A model generated the notes under the pieces. The model was not told where the DNA came from. It saw nothing but the letters and a program-made list of their open reading frames with translations, and did not search any database. A DNA stretch of 64,000 bases from positions 1 through 64,000 of the forward strand of contig JBCCGK010000015.1 in assembly GCA_039029315.1 (NCBI GenBank), read 5' to 3'. The stretch's first letter is position 1. Each line of letters opens with the position of its first letter. The position numbers and the translations under genes are program-made. This DNA comes from JBCCCJ01 sp039029315. Its GTDB lineage: Bacteria > Bacteroidota > Bacteroidia > J057. This document shows positions 26,852-36,105 of the stretch, one piece after another.

Positions 26852-28648
26852 CTATTTCTTGCCACGCTTTCGTTCATGTTCTTTAAGAAAAATCTTTCGA
26901 AGACGAATGGACTCTGGGGTAAGCTCTACATATTCATCTTCCCGGATATACTCCAGCGCTTCCTCCAGAGAGAAAATCACTGGAGGAGGCAATTTGACCT
27001 TATCATCAGATCCGGCAGCCCGGACATTTGAGAGTTTTTTGGCCTTGGTTACGTTGATGACAAGATCCCCTGTGCGAGAATTTTCTCCCACTACCTGGCC
27101 TTCATAGATCTCTTCTTGTGGTCTGATGAAAAAATGCCCTCTGTCCTGAAGTTTATCCAGGGCATAAGCAAAAGCAGATCCGGTTTCATGGGCAATCAGA
27201 GATCCGTTTTGTCGCTTTTGAATCTCTCCTTTCAGTGGTTCAAATCCTACAAACCTATGCGCCATGATGGCTTCCCCGGCAGTTGCTGTGAGCAATTCGC
27301 TTCGAAGCCCGATGATCCCTCTGGAGGGAATTTTGAAGACAAGGATCGCTCGACTGCCACGCAAGTCCATCTGTTGAAGTTCACCTTTTCGTTGGGTAAT
27401 CAGATCGATGGCTCTGCCAGACATTGGTTCTGGCAAATCGATGGTCATCTCTTCGACAGGCTCACATTTTTTTCCCTCAATCTCCTTCACGATGACTTGC
27501 GGCTGACCTACCTGAACCTCATAACCTTCTCGCCGCATGGTTTCGAGGAGAATGGATAAGTGAAGAACACCTCTCCCATATACGGTAAAGGCATCGGAGG
27601 TATTTGTCTCTTCGACTCTGAGGGCCAGATTTTTTTCCAACTCTTTCTCCAAGCGTTCTTTCAGATGCCGAGAAGTGACGTATTTTCCTTCCCGACCAAA
27701 GAATGGAGAGTCATTGATGGTGAACCGCATACTCATGGTCGGCTCATCTATGCGAATGGGAGGGAGTGCTTCTGGGACTTCTGGATCTGCTACTGTATCA
27801 CCGATATCAAATCCATCAATGCCAACCAGCGCGCAGATCTCTCCTGCTTTGACCTCTGCTACTTTCTTCCGGTTGAGTCCCTCAAAGACAAATAATTCTT
27901 TGATTCGTGATTTGAGTTGGCGATCATCACGTTTGAGCAAGCTGACAGGCATATTCTCAGTCAAAACACCTCTGCTCAAGCGTCCTACTGCAATTCTTCC
28001 AACATAAGATGAAAAGTCCAGAGACGTAATTTGCATTTGAGAGGCTCCTTCAGCGGCTTTGGGGGCAGGAATATGTTCGAGAATCTGGTCCATCAAATAG
28101 GTGATGTCTCCAGTCGGCTTGTCCCATTCTTCCCCCATCCAGTTATGTTTGGCTGAGCCATATACGGTGGGAAAGTCCAGTTGATCTTCTGTGGCTTCCA
28201 ATTCGAACATGAGATCGAATACCGCCTCCTGAACTTCTTCTGGCCGACAATTGGGTTTATCTACTTTGTTGATAACCACAATAGGCTTGAGTCCTAATTC
28301 AAGGGCTTTTTGCAGGACAAAACGAGTCTGTGGCATTGGGCCTTCAAAGGCATCTACCAGCAAGAGGACGCCATCAGCCATGTTCAGTACCCGTTCGACC
28401 TCTCCCCCAAAGTCGCTGTGACCAGGAGTATCGATGATGTTGATTTTGGTGTCTTTATAATGGACACTTGCATTTTTGGAGAGAATCGTGATGCCACGTT
28501 CCCGCTCCAGGTCATTGCTGTCCATGATGAGTTCTCCAGGTTGTTTGTGGCGTTCAAACAATTCTCCCAGAACCAGCATTTTATCGACCAGGGTGGTTTT
28601 CCCATGATCTACGTGAGCAATAATGGCTATATTTCGAAGTGAAGTCAT
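26852..28648 (-). CDS. typA: Translational GTPase TypA/BipA
   Basis: A 598-residue ribosome-associated GTPase that supports ribosome assembly and stress or cold adaptation. Features in order: the P-loop AHVDHGKTTL, switch-I region with ERERGITI, DTPGHSDFGGEV, NKVDKP, then domain II, EF-G-like domains III and V, and the BipA-specific C-terminal domain (SRTGDLVINV, EDEYVELTPESIRLRK). Length and order match the family. It lies 26 bases downstream of the MATE transporter gene on the same strand, so a joint transcript is possible. Confidence 0.97.
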   Translation of the reverse strand: MTSLRNIAIIAHVDHGKTTLVDKMLVLGELFERHKQPGELIMDSNDLERERGITILSKNASVHYKDTKINIIDTPGHSDFGGEVERVLNMADGVLLLVDAFEGPMPQTRFVLQKALELGLKPIVVINKVDKPNCRPEEVQEAVFDLMFELEATEDQLDFPTVYGSAKHNWMGEEWDKPTGDITYLMDQILEHIPAPKAAEGASQMQITSLDFSSYVGRIAVGRLSRGVLTENMPVSLLKRDDRQLKSRIKELFVFEGLNRKKVAEVKAGEICALVGIDGFDIGDTVADPEVPEALPPIRIDEPTMSMRFTINDSPFFGREGKYVTSRHLKERLEKELEKNLALRVEETNTSDAFTVYGRGVLHLSILLETMRREGYEVQVGQPQVIVKEIEGKKCEPVEEMTIDLPEPMSGRAIDLITQRKGELQQMDLRGSRAILVFKIPSRGIIGLRSELLTATAGEAIMAHRFVGFEPLKGEIQKRQNGSLIAHETGSAFAYALDKLQDRGHFFIRPQEEIYEGQVVGENSRTGDLVINVTKAKKLSNVRAAGSDDKVKLPPPVIFSLEEALEYIREDEYVELTPESIRLRKIFLKEHERKRGKK

Positions 28649-28674
28649 GTCGTCATTTTAATTGGCACGCGAAA

Positions 28675-30075
28675 TTACAACATCACAGCGAGATTATCTA
28701 CTTTCTGATGTTTCTCAATCATTTCACCTGTCAACTTCCAGAATCGTGCCGTCAAAAGAATCGATGCTACAACCAGCGCCACGACGAAGCCATACCACAT
28801 ACCGACGACCCCCAACTCCAAGGGAAAAGCCAGGAGGCATCCCAGAGGAATCGAGATGCCCCAATAGGAGCCCAGGGCAATCCAGGTCGGAACGACGACA
28901 TCCTGTATACCCCGAAGAATGCCCAGTCCGACAGCTTGAATGCCATCAAACAATTGGAATGCAGAGGCAAATATCATGAGGACTGATGCGATTTCCAGTA
29001 CCCGAGTATCCTCAGCAAAGAGAGCCGGGAGTATATTTCTTCCAAACAAGAAGATGATAGCAGAGACCAGCATGAAGGCAGCTCCAAGTCCAATTCCAGC
29101 CATTCCTGCCCGTCTGACACTGACAAAGTCTTTTCGGCCGAGCGCATTTCCCACGCGAATGGTTGAGCCAGCAGCCAGACCTGAGACAACCATATAAGCC
29201 AGGGCACCATATTGGATTGCGATCTGATGGGCAGCTCTTTGGACAGATCCATCATCCATGGTGCCAATGATCACAGAGGCCCCAACAAAAGCCCCTACCT
29301 CAAAGAAATACTGTAGGCCAGATGGAAGGCCGATCTCAAGAATCTTTCGCATGACCTTGGTTTGCCATTTGTGCCAGCCATCCAATAGCCGAAATGCTTT
29401 GAAATCCTTGGAAGTGAACAAATAGGCACCCATCAGAATCATCATGAAGATCCTGCTCGCCAATGTTCCATAACCCGCTCCATCGAGTTCCAGGCGTGGG
29501 AATCCCCAATTGCCATAAATCAACAGCCAATTGGCCAGGACATTGAACACAAGACCTGCCAGGACGACATACATCGCTGGACGAGTGAGAGAGGCCCCTT
29601 CTGCGAAAGACTTGCCAGCGCGAAATAGCATCAGTGGCAGGACAGAAAAACTGATGATCTGCAAATAACTTTTGGCCAGGGCAACATCTTCAGGAGGCTG
29701 ATTCAGGTAGGGCAATAATTCAGCAGAGAAAAAGGTCAGTCCCCCCAGGATAATCCCAACAATCAAGCCTACCCAACTGCCTTGCCTGAAGAAGTCTCCA
29801 ACTTTTTTATTATCTCCAGCAGCATGGACTTCTGCCACCAGAGGCGTGATCGCCATCACAATTCCGATTCCCAGAACGAGGATGAAAAAGAACATGCTAT
29901 TGGCCAGGGAAGCAGCAGACAGGTGAATGTATCCAACATCTCCAATCATGAGATTGTCGATAAACCCCATAAGCATAAAACCGAGCTGACCAATTATGAC
30001 AGGAATAGATAAAAAGAATGTTTCGCGAAAGTGATGGACATACTTTCGCCAGAAATCGTGTAACTCAACCTTCAT
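28675..30075 (-). CDS. MATE family multidrug/cation antiporter (NorM-like)
   Basis: A 466-residue inner-membrane transporter with twelve predicted helices in two six-helix halves. Typical MATE motifs are visible: the first helix pair SIPVIIGQLGFMLMGFIDNLMIG, the acidic-rich loop after helix 2, and the mirrored ILEIGLPSGLQYFFEVGAF in the second half. MATE proteins export cationic drugs and dyes using a Na+ or H+ gradient; the actual substrate is unknown. It is divergent from rimP, and typA follows on the same strand. Confidence 0.92.
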   Translation of the reverse strand: MKVELHDFWRKYVHHFRETFFLSIPVIIGQLGFMLMGFIDNLMIGDVGYIHLSAASLANSMFFFILVLGIGIVMAITPLVAEVHAAGDNKKVGDFFRQGSWVGLIVGIILGGLTFFSAELLPYLNQPPEDVALAKSYLQIISFSVLPLMLFRAGKSFAEGASLTRPAMYVVLAGLVFNVLANWLLIYGNWGFPRLELDGAGYGTLASRIFMMILMGAYLFTSKDFKAFRLLDGWHKWQTKVMRKILEIGLPSGLQYFFEVGAFVGASVIIGTMDDGSVQRAAHQIAIQYGALAYMVVSGLAAGSTIRVGNALGRKDFVSVRRAGMAGIGLGAAFMLVSAIIFLFGRNILPALFAEDTRVLEIASVLMIFASAFQLFDGIQAVGLGILRGIQDVVVPTWIALGSYWGISIPLGCLLAFPLELGVVGMWYGFVVALVVASILLTARFWKLTGEMIEKHQKVDNLAVML

Positions 30076-30181
30076 GGAGGTAGTATAATAGTGGTATAAT
30101 CGGATGTTGAAAAGGGGAGTAAGTAGCTTATTTCAACGCAAAAAGAAAAGAGAGGTTTCGGAAAATGATAACCTTTATCAG

Positions 30182-30213
30182 TTTGCAATTTCCATCAACA
30201 ACTCCTACCTTTG
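30182..30213 (+). promoter_or_regulatory. Promoter of the rimP-nusA-infB operon
   Basis: TTTG at 30182-30185 and TACCTTTG at 30206-30213 are separated by 20 bases, matching the Bacteroidota consensus TTTG-N(17-23)-TAnnTTTG. The predicted transcript has a leader of about 60 bases before rimP. Confidence 0.7.
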
Positions 30214-30243
30214 TACTCGTGTTTAGAAACACTTTCGAAGTTG

Positions 30244-30269
30244 AGGGAGTTTCACTCCCTTATTTTTTT
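30244..30269 (+). promoter_or_regulatory. Leader hairpin with T-run (possible attenuator) before rimP
   Basis: AGGGAG (30244-30249) pairs with CTCCCT (30255-30260) around a TTTCA loop and is followed by a T-rich run (30261-30269) 11 bases before the rimP ATG. It has the shape of an intrinsic terminator inside the operon leader, so it could attenuate transcription of the operon. Confidence 0.55.
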
Positions 30270-30280
30270 GGTGTCTGTTT

Positions 30281-30757
30281 ATGGATATAGAACAGATTGA
30301 ACAACAACTCCGACAGATCATTGAAAATCAACATCCAGGAGTATTTGTTGTAGACATACAACTTAAAGAAGGGAAAGCTACGACGCTTTTAATCAAAGTT
30401 GATACTGATCAGGGGATAAGTCTTGATCAGTGTGCTCGAATCAGCAGGGCATTGGGAGCGGAATTAGAAGAGAATGAATGGATTGATGTTGCCTATCGCC
30501 TTGAGGTTTCCTCCCCTGGCGTAGGATACCCGCTCAAATTACATCGCCAGTATCTCCAAAATATTGGCAGAAAACTGCGAATCATTCAGACCGATTTAAC
30601 TGAAGTTCGCGGTAAGTTAGGGGAAGTAACTGAAACATCTTTGACCCTCGAGCCTTTTCAAACCAAAGGCCCTAAGAAGAAACAACAACGATCTACTTTT
30701 CGTGAACCAATAACAATTGATTTTTCAACAATACGGGAAGCAACCGTATTTATTTAA
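30281..30757 (+). CDS. rimP: Ribosome maturation factor RimP
   Basis: A 158-residue cytoplasmic factor needed for 30S subunit maturation. The N-terminal domain shows the alpha/beta pattern with LIKVDTDQGISLDQCARISRA, followed by RLEVSSPGVGYPLK, the family signature. The C-terminal SH3-like barrel (QTDLTEVRGKLGEVTE) is complete. It is the first gene of the conserved rimP-nusA-infB operon, with nusA starting seven bases after its stop. Confidence 0.96.
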   Translation: MDIEQIEQQLRQIIENQHPGVFVVDIQLKEGKATTLLIKVDTDQGISLDQCARISRALGAELEENEWIDVAYRLEVSSPGVGYPLKLHRQYLQNIGRKLRIIQTDLTEVRGKLGEVTETSLTLEPFQTKGPKKKQQRSTFREPITIDFSTIREATVFI

Positions 30758-30763
30758 GACATC

Positions 30764-32020
30764 ATGGCACGCAGAAAGACAGTAGAACCCCAGGTGAATC
30801 TGGTTGAGGCGTTTACAGAGTTCAGCCGATTCAAGAATATTGATCGGGCAACCCTGATGGGTGTCCTGGAAGAGGTGTTCCGCACCATGATCCGTAAGGA
30901 ATATGGATCTGATGAGAATTTTGAGATTATAGTCAATGTAGATAAGGGAGATATTCAGGGATTTCGAGAACGATTGGTGGTAGAGGATTTTGAGCTGGAA
31001 GATGAGAGCCGACAAATCCCCTTGAGTGAAGCGCTAACCATCGATGCAGATTATGAAGTAGATGACGAATTGGCGGAAGAAATAAACTTCTTCTCATTTG
31101 GTCGCAAGATCGTACAGACTGCCAAGCAAACCCTGACACAAAAAATCAGAGACCTTGAAAAAGCGTCTATCGTAGAGCAGTATGAAGAATTGGTTGGAAC
31201 GGTGATTGTCGGAGAAGTTTACCAGGTGTGGAGAAATGAAATTCTGGTTCTTCATGAAGGCGCAGAATTGACCTTGCCAAGACAACAACAAATTCCGAAA
31301 GACAGATTTCGAAAAGGAGATACGCTTAGAGCAGTAGTGTTGGAGGTAGCGATGAAGAATAACAATCCAAGAATCATCATCTCTCGTGCAGCCCCTCTGT
31401 TCCTGGAGAAGTTATTTGAACAAGAAGTACCAGAGATCTTTGATGGATTGATCAACATTCGCGGAATCGTTCGAGAGCCAGGAGAGCGTGCCAAAGTAGC
31501 TGTAGAGAGTTATGATGACAGAATCGATCCTGTTGGCGCTTGTGTCGGGATGAAAGGGAGTAGAATTCATGGGATCGTGCGAGAGCTGAGAAATGAAAAC
31601 ATAGATGTCATCAGTTATACCACCAATGATGTCTTGTATATCCAGCGCGCCTTGAGCCCAGCAAAGATTGCCTCAATCAAATTAAGAGAAGAGACTCGGG
31701 CAGCTCAGGTGTATTTGAAGCCCGATCAAATTTCTCTGGCAATTGGCAAAAATGGATTGAACATCAAGTTGGCAAGTAAGTTGACTGAATTTCAAATAGA
31801 TGTATACCGTGAACTTGATCCTGATGAGGAGGATGTCGATCTGGACGAATTCAATGATGAAATAGATCAGTGGATCATCGATGAGCTTAAGCGAATTGGA
31901 TGTGATACTGCCAGAAGTGTCCTGGATCTATCGCCTTCTGAACTTGTACGTAGGACTGATCTGGAAGAAGAAATCATAGACCAGGTCCTAAGTGTACTGA
32001 AAGAAGAATTTGATGACTAA
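30764..32020 (+). CDS. nusA: Transcription termination/antitermination factor NusA
   Basis: A 418-residue RNA polymerase-binding factor controlling pausing, termination and antitermination. The N-terminal polymerase-binding domain (1-125) is followed by an S1 domain (about 135-200) and two KH domains, with DPVGACVGMKGSRIHGIVREL in KH1 and SLAIGKNGLNIKLA in KH2. A short helix-hairpin-helix-like acidic C-terminus (SPSELVRRTDLEEE) follows. This is the usual Bacteroidota form, without the duplicated acidic repeats of E. coli. Second gene of the operon. Confidence 0.96.
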   Translation: MARRKTVEPQVNLVEAFTEFSRFKNIDRATLMGVLEEVFRTMIRKEYGSDENFEIIVNVDKGDIQGFRERLVVEDFELEDESRQIPLSEALTIDADYEVDDELAEEINFFSFGRKIVQTAKQTLTQKIRDLEKASIVEQYEELVGTVIVGEVYQVWRNEILVLHEGAELTLPRQQQIPKDRFRKGDTLRAVVLEVAMKNNNPRIIISRAAPLFLEKLFEQEVPEIFDGLINIRGIVREPGERAKVAVESYDDRIDPVGACVGMKGSRIHGIVRELRNENIDVISYTTNDVLYIQRALSPAKIASIKLREETRAAQVYLKPDQISLAIGKNGLNIKLASKLTEFQIDVYRELDPDEEDVDLDEFNDEIDQWIIDELKRIGCDTARSVLDLSPSELVRRTDLEEEIIDQVLSVLKEEFDD

Positions 32021-32102
32021 GCAAACTCCGGCGGGCATTGCAGAAAGATTCCTATTTTGAAGGATAAGTAGTATATTCACGCTGGATAAAATCAGAAAGC
32101 AT

Positions 32103-32130
32103 AAAGTCTAAGAATTGTTGCTTAGACTTT
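32103..32130 (+). promoter_or_regulatory. Perfect 10-bp hairpin just upstream of infB
   Basis: AAAGTCTAAG (32103-32112) is perfectly complementary to CTTAGACTTT (32121-32130) with an eight-base loop. The stem ends 12 bases before the infB ATG, separated by CAACAACAACGC with no Shine-Dalgarno sequence. The position suggests a role in infB translation or mRNA processing rather than termination. Confidence 0.55.
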
Positions 32131-32142
32131 CAACAACAACGC

Positions 32143-35100
32143 ATGGCGGGAAAGAATAAAATTTATAGACTTTTCAAAGTCGCCAAGGAACTGAACGTAG
32201 GGACGACCATGCTCGTGGATCACCTCCAGGAGAAGGGGCATTCTGTGGATAATTCGCCGAATACCAAACTGTCGTCAGAACTCTACGATATGCTTCTGAA
32301 AGAGTTTGCCTCTGAGAAGTTGATGAAAGAAAAAGCTGATCAGCTGGCAGAGAAGCGAAAAGAGGAAGTCCGGTCAACCGTTACTCCTACCACAACACCT
32401 ACACCCACTACTGAAGAAGAACAGGAGCATATCTCCGCTGAAGATCTTCGAAATCGGATCACCCCCCGATCACGAAGAAGGAGAGTGCCACAGGTAGAAG
32501 GAACTCCCCCTCCACCTGTTACTCCTCCCAAAGTAGAGGTGTTGGAGAAGGAAAGCGTACCTCCTGTTTTTCCTATCGCAAAAGAAACGCCTGTAAAGAA
32601 AGAAGAAACATTGCCCCCAACCCCTGAAGTGAAGGTTCCTACTCCACCGCCCAGCGCCAAAGAGAAAGAACCCATTGAAGCAGAACCCCCACAAATTCGG
32701 CTGAAGGTTGTTGATAAAATTGACCTGGATGCCATAAATAAAGGGAGGTCTAGTAAGAAAAAAGAACAGCCTGCTAAAGAGAAGAAAGTTGCTCCTCCTA
32801 AAGAAGAAGCAAAACAAGAGAAGCAGGAAGAACCGCTCAAAAAAGAAGCAAAGCTTGTTACTCCTCCCCAAAAGGAAGTGGAGAAAGAGCCTGAACAGCA
32901 AGTCGTAGCTCCCCCCGTTGTTGAAGTTGAATCACCGCCCGTTGTTGAAGATATTGTGAAAGAAATCCCTGTTGTTAAAGAAGTCAAGAAAACAGAATCT
33001 CCCCAAAAAGTGGAGGTCTCCTCTCCTCAAAGTGATCCCGTTGTGGAGTCTACTTCTGAGAGTGAAGAAGAGGATGAAGAATCTGTGATGCGGGCCGGGG
33101 ATCGTACACCCAAGCTTTCTGGCCTGAAAGTTATGGGCAAAATCGAATTGCCCGGTGCCAAAAAGCCTAAAAAGAAATCCAAAGACAATAAAGGGAAGGA
33201 AGAAGCGGGCCAGAAAGATGGTAAACCGGCAGAAACCACAGCCAAAAAATCTGAAGGAGAAGAAGGAGATCAGCCTAAAAAGCGTCGTCGTCGCCGTAAG
33301 CGGAAACGGAAAGATGCACCCAAGGTGGAATCAGGAAGTGGAAATTCAGGACAAAACAGAGGCAAAGACAAAAAAGGAAAGAAAGAGAAACCTTCTCAAA
33401 CAGAGGTAGACCAGTCTATCCGAAATACATTCTCCCAAATGAATCGGGGAGCTTCCAGAAGCAGGCAGCGATTACGCCGTGCAAAGCGTGATGCAGATGC
33501 CGCAAGAAGGGAGCTGGTCGAGCAGAAAATGGAGGAGGATGCAAAAATCATTGATGTAACAGAATTCATCACCGCGAATGAATTCGCGCAGTTGATCAAG
33601 GTGCCAGTGAATGATATCATCACCAAATCCTTCCAGTTAGGGATGATGATTTCTATCAACCAACGTCTCGATGCAGAAGTCCTGACCCTGATTGCTGAAG
33701 AATACGGTTTCGAAGCCAATTTCGTGGATGTCAAGGATAGTGAACTGGAGATTGTAGAGCTGGTAGATGATCCCGCAGATCTGGAAGGAAGGTCTCCAAT
33801 CATCACAGTGATGGGCCACGTTGACCATGGCAAAACCACCTTGTTGGATAATCTTCGCAAAACCAATGTAACCTCGCAAGAGGCAGGGGGAATTACCCAG
33901 CACATCGGTGCTTATGAAGTCAAACTGCAAAGTGGAAACGTAGTAACCTTCCTCGATACACCTGGTCATGAGGCCTTTACTGCCATGCGTGCCAGAGGCG
34001 CCAAAGTTACAGACCTTGTCATCATTGTTGTGGCAGCGGATGATGCTGTCATGCCCCAAACTCGGGAAGCCATCAATCATGCACAGGCTGCTGAAGTTCC
34101 TATGATATTTGCGATCAACAAGATTGATAAACCTGGAGCAGATGCAGAAAGAATCAAAGGACAGCTAGCAGAAATGAACATCCTGCTTGAGGATTGGGGT
34201 GGCAATTTCCAATCACAGGAAATATCGGCACTTCGAGGCACCAATGTAGATGAACTGCTGGAAAAAGTGATTCTTGAAGCTGACCTCCTGGAACTGAAGG
34301 CAAATCCAAATAGAGTTTCTACAGGTACTGTCATAGAAGCTCGACTGGATAAAGGCCGTGGGAATGTTGCTACCTTGCTCGTCCAAAATGGAACCTTGAA
34401 GGTAGGAGATGAGATGGTAGCTGGAATCCATTATGGCAAAGTTCGTGCATTGATTGACCAAAACGGAAAACGAATCAAAACAGCTGGCCCTTCGCAACCA
34501 GTGCAGGTTCTTGGACTGGGGGGACAACCACAAGCCGGTGACCGATTCTATATATTTGAAGAAGATGGCAAGGCAAGAAGTATTTCTCAAAAGCGATCTG
34601 AATTGTTCAGAGAACAACAGTTGAGACAAACCAATCGCCTTACCCTTGAAGAAATTGGGCGTCGACGTGCGCTTGGTAACTTTGAAGAACTCAACATCAT
34701 CATCCGTGGTGATGTGGATGGGTCTGTAGAAGCCTTGTCTGGATCACTCCTGAAACTTTCTACCGATGAAGTCCAGGTAAATATCATCATGAAAGCTGTC
34801 GGGGCAATATCCGAAGCAGATATTAACCTCGCCATGGCCTCCGATGCCATCGTGATTGCCTTCAATGTGCGCCCCAATGCCCAAGCGAGATCCCTCGCCG
34901 AAAGAGAGCAAGTTGATATCAGGACTTATAGTGTCATCTATAATGCCATCAATGATGTCAAGGATGCCTTGGAAGGCTTGCTGTCTCCAGAGATCAAGGA
35001 AGATATCTTGGGAACTGCCGAAATCAAGGAAGTATTCCACATCACTAAGGTCGGGAAAGTTGCAGGAGCACAATGTACCAGTGGCAAGATTAATAGAGAT

Positions 35101-35295
35101 GATCGGGTACGCCTCATCCGTGATGGGGTTGTGATCTACGAAAGTAAGCTCTCTTCTCTTCGACGTTTCAAAGATGATGTCAAGGAAGTAATCAATGGCC
35201 AGGAATGTGGATTCATGGTTGAGAACTATCAAGACATCAAAGAAGGAGATGTCATTGAGGCCTACCGAGTCAATGAGATCCGAAGAACGTTGTAG
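32143..35295 (+). CDS. infB: Translation initiation factor IF-2
   Basis: A 1050-residue initiation factor that delivers fMet-tRNA to the 30S subunit. The IF-2 N-terminal motif (1-60) is followed by about 400 residues of low-complexity Lys/Glu/Pro-rich linker. A second IF2_N-type domain lies near 470-535. The G domain begins about residue 553 (GHVDHGKTTLLDNLR, DTPGHEAFTAMRARG, INKIDKP). Domains II, III and the tRNA-binding domain IV (ECGFMVENYQDIKEGDVIEA) complete it. The long linker is normal for Bacteroidota IF-2. The gene is 122 bases after nusA, with a hairpin between. Confidence 0.97.
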   Translation: MAGKNKIYRLFKVAKELNVGTTMLVDHLQEKGHSVDNSPNTKLSSELYDMLLKEFASEKLMKEKADQLAEKRKEEVRSTVTPTTTPTPTTEEEQEHISAEDLRNRITPRSRRRRVPQVEGTPPPPVTPPKVEVLEKESVPPVFPIAKETPVKKEETLPPTPEVKVPTPPPSAKEKEPIEAEPPQIRLKVVDKIDLDAINKGRSSKKKEQPAKEKKVAPPKEEAKQEKQEEPLKKEAKLVTPPQKEVEKEPEQQVVAPPVVEVESPPVVEDIVKEIPVVKEVKKTESPQKVEVSSPQSDPVVESTSESEEEDEESVMRAGDRTPKLSGLKVMGKIELPGAKKPKKKSKDNKGKEEAGQKDGKPAETTAKKSEGEEGDQPKKRRRRRKRKRKDAPKVESGSGNSGQNRGKDKKGKKEKPSQTEVDQSIRNTFSQMNRGASRSRQRLRRAKRDADAARRELVEQKMEEDAKIIDVTEFITANEFAQLIKVPVNDIITKSFQLGMMISINQRLDAEVLTLIAEEYGFEANFVDVKDSELEIVELVDDPADLEGRSPIITVMGHVDHGKTTLLDNLRKTNVTSQEAGGITQHIGAYEVKLQSGNVVTFLDTPGHEAFTAMRARGAKVTDLVIIVVAADDAVMPQTREAINHAQAAEVPMIFAINKIDKPGADAERIKGQLAEMNILLEDWGGNFQSQEISALRGTNVDELLEKVILEADLLELKANPNRVSTGTVIEARLDKGRGNVATLLVQNGTLKVGDEMVAGIHYGKVRALIDQNGKRIKTAGPSQPVQVLGLGGQPQAGDRFYIFEEDGKARSISQKRSELFREQQLRQTNRLTLEEIGRRRALGNFEELNIIIRGDVDGSVEALSGSLLKLSTDEVQVNIIMKAVGAISEADINLAMASDAIVIAFNVRPNAQARSLAEREQVDIRTYSVIYNAINDVKDALEGLLSPEIKEDILGTAEIKEVFHITKVGKVAGAQCTSGKINRDDRVRLIRDGVVIYESKLSSLRRFKDDVKEVINGQECGFMVENYQDIKEGDVIEAYRVNEIRRTL

Positions 35296-35305
35296 TTAGA
35301 GTAAC

Positions 35306-36094
35306 ATGCTTGTATCCACCATTGCTTCAGCTTTGGAAACCTGGGCTCCTCCTCCTTTCGCTGAATCCTATGACAATGTAGGATTGCTTGTTGGCGATCC
35401 CAATATGGAAGTCTCGGGAGTGTTGATTAATCTGGACATGACAGAAGAAGTCGTGGAAGAGGCGATGTCTCTGGGGTACAACATGATTGTGGCCCATCAT
35501 CCAATCTGGTTTATGCCTCGAAAGCGACTCAATGGGGAAGATTATGTGAGCAGGACAATTATCAAGGCGATCAAGCATGACATCGCTTTATATGCCTGCC
35601 ATACCAATTTGGATAATGTTCTCTCAGGTGTCAATCAACGAATTTGCCAAAAACTCGGCCTGACCAATTTGGAATTCCTTAAACCTACCCCTCGTCATTC
35701 TGACGTACAAATAGGTTCTGGCATGATAGGTAGCCTTGAAATACCTATACCCAAAAAAGCATTCCTCGAATTTGTCAAACAGACCTTTCATTGTGGAGGG
35801 ATTCGATATGCCGATAGCCTGCATGAAGAAATACAGACAGTCGCTGTATGTGGAGGGGCTGGGAGTTTTTTAATTCAGGAAGCGAGAAAATCAAAAGCCG
35901 ATGCTTTTGTTACTGCCGATATCACTTATCACAAGTTTTTTGACAGTGAAGGAGAACTTCTCCTCTTGGATATTGGCCACTATGAATCAGAACAGTTTAC
36001 CTCTGAATTGATTCATGAATTTATTTCGAAAAAATTTCTTAACTTTGCGGTCCGATTATCAGAAGTTAAGACCAACCCTATCAAGTACTTTTAA
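35306..36094 (+). CDS. Nif3-like dinuclear metal-binding protein (short form)
   Basis: A 262-residue NIF3/YbgI/YqfO family protein, whose biochemical role is unsettled (a GTP cyclohydrolase I type 2 annotation exists without proof). Metal-ligand motifs are present: VAHHP, CHTNLD and DIGHYESEQ, together with SYDNVGLLVGD and CGGAGS. Many Bacteroidota homologues are about 365 residues because of a PII-like insert in the middle. This one lacks the insert, as E. coli YbgI does. It follows infB by ten bases and precedes a zinc-ribbon gene, a pairing common in the phylum. Confidence 0.9.
   Translation: MLVSTIASALETWAPPPFAESYDNVGLLVGDPNMEVSGVLINLDMTEEVVEEAMSLGYNMIVAHHPIWFMPRKRLNGEDYVSRTIIKAIKHDIALYACHTNLDNVLSGVNQRICQKLGLTNLEFLKPTPRHSDVQIGSGMIGSLEIPIPKKAFLEFVKQTFHCGGIRYADSLHEEIQTVAVCGGAGSFLIQEARKSKADAFVTADITYHKFFDSEGELLLLDIGHYESEQFTSELIHEFISKKFLNFAVRLSEVKTNPIKYF
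36040..36047 (+). promoter_or_regulatory. Internal -7 element (TAACTTTG) for the zinc-ribbon gene
   Basis: TAACTTTG inside the 3' end of the nif3-like gene matches TAnnTTTG, 58 bases before the next ATG. It may give the zinc-ribbon gene its own promoter. Confidence 0.4.
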
Positions 36095-36105
36095 ATCGAA
36101 TCAAT

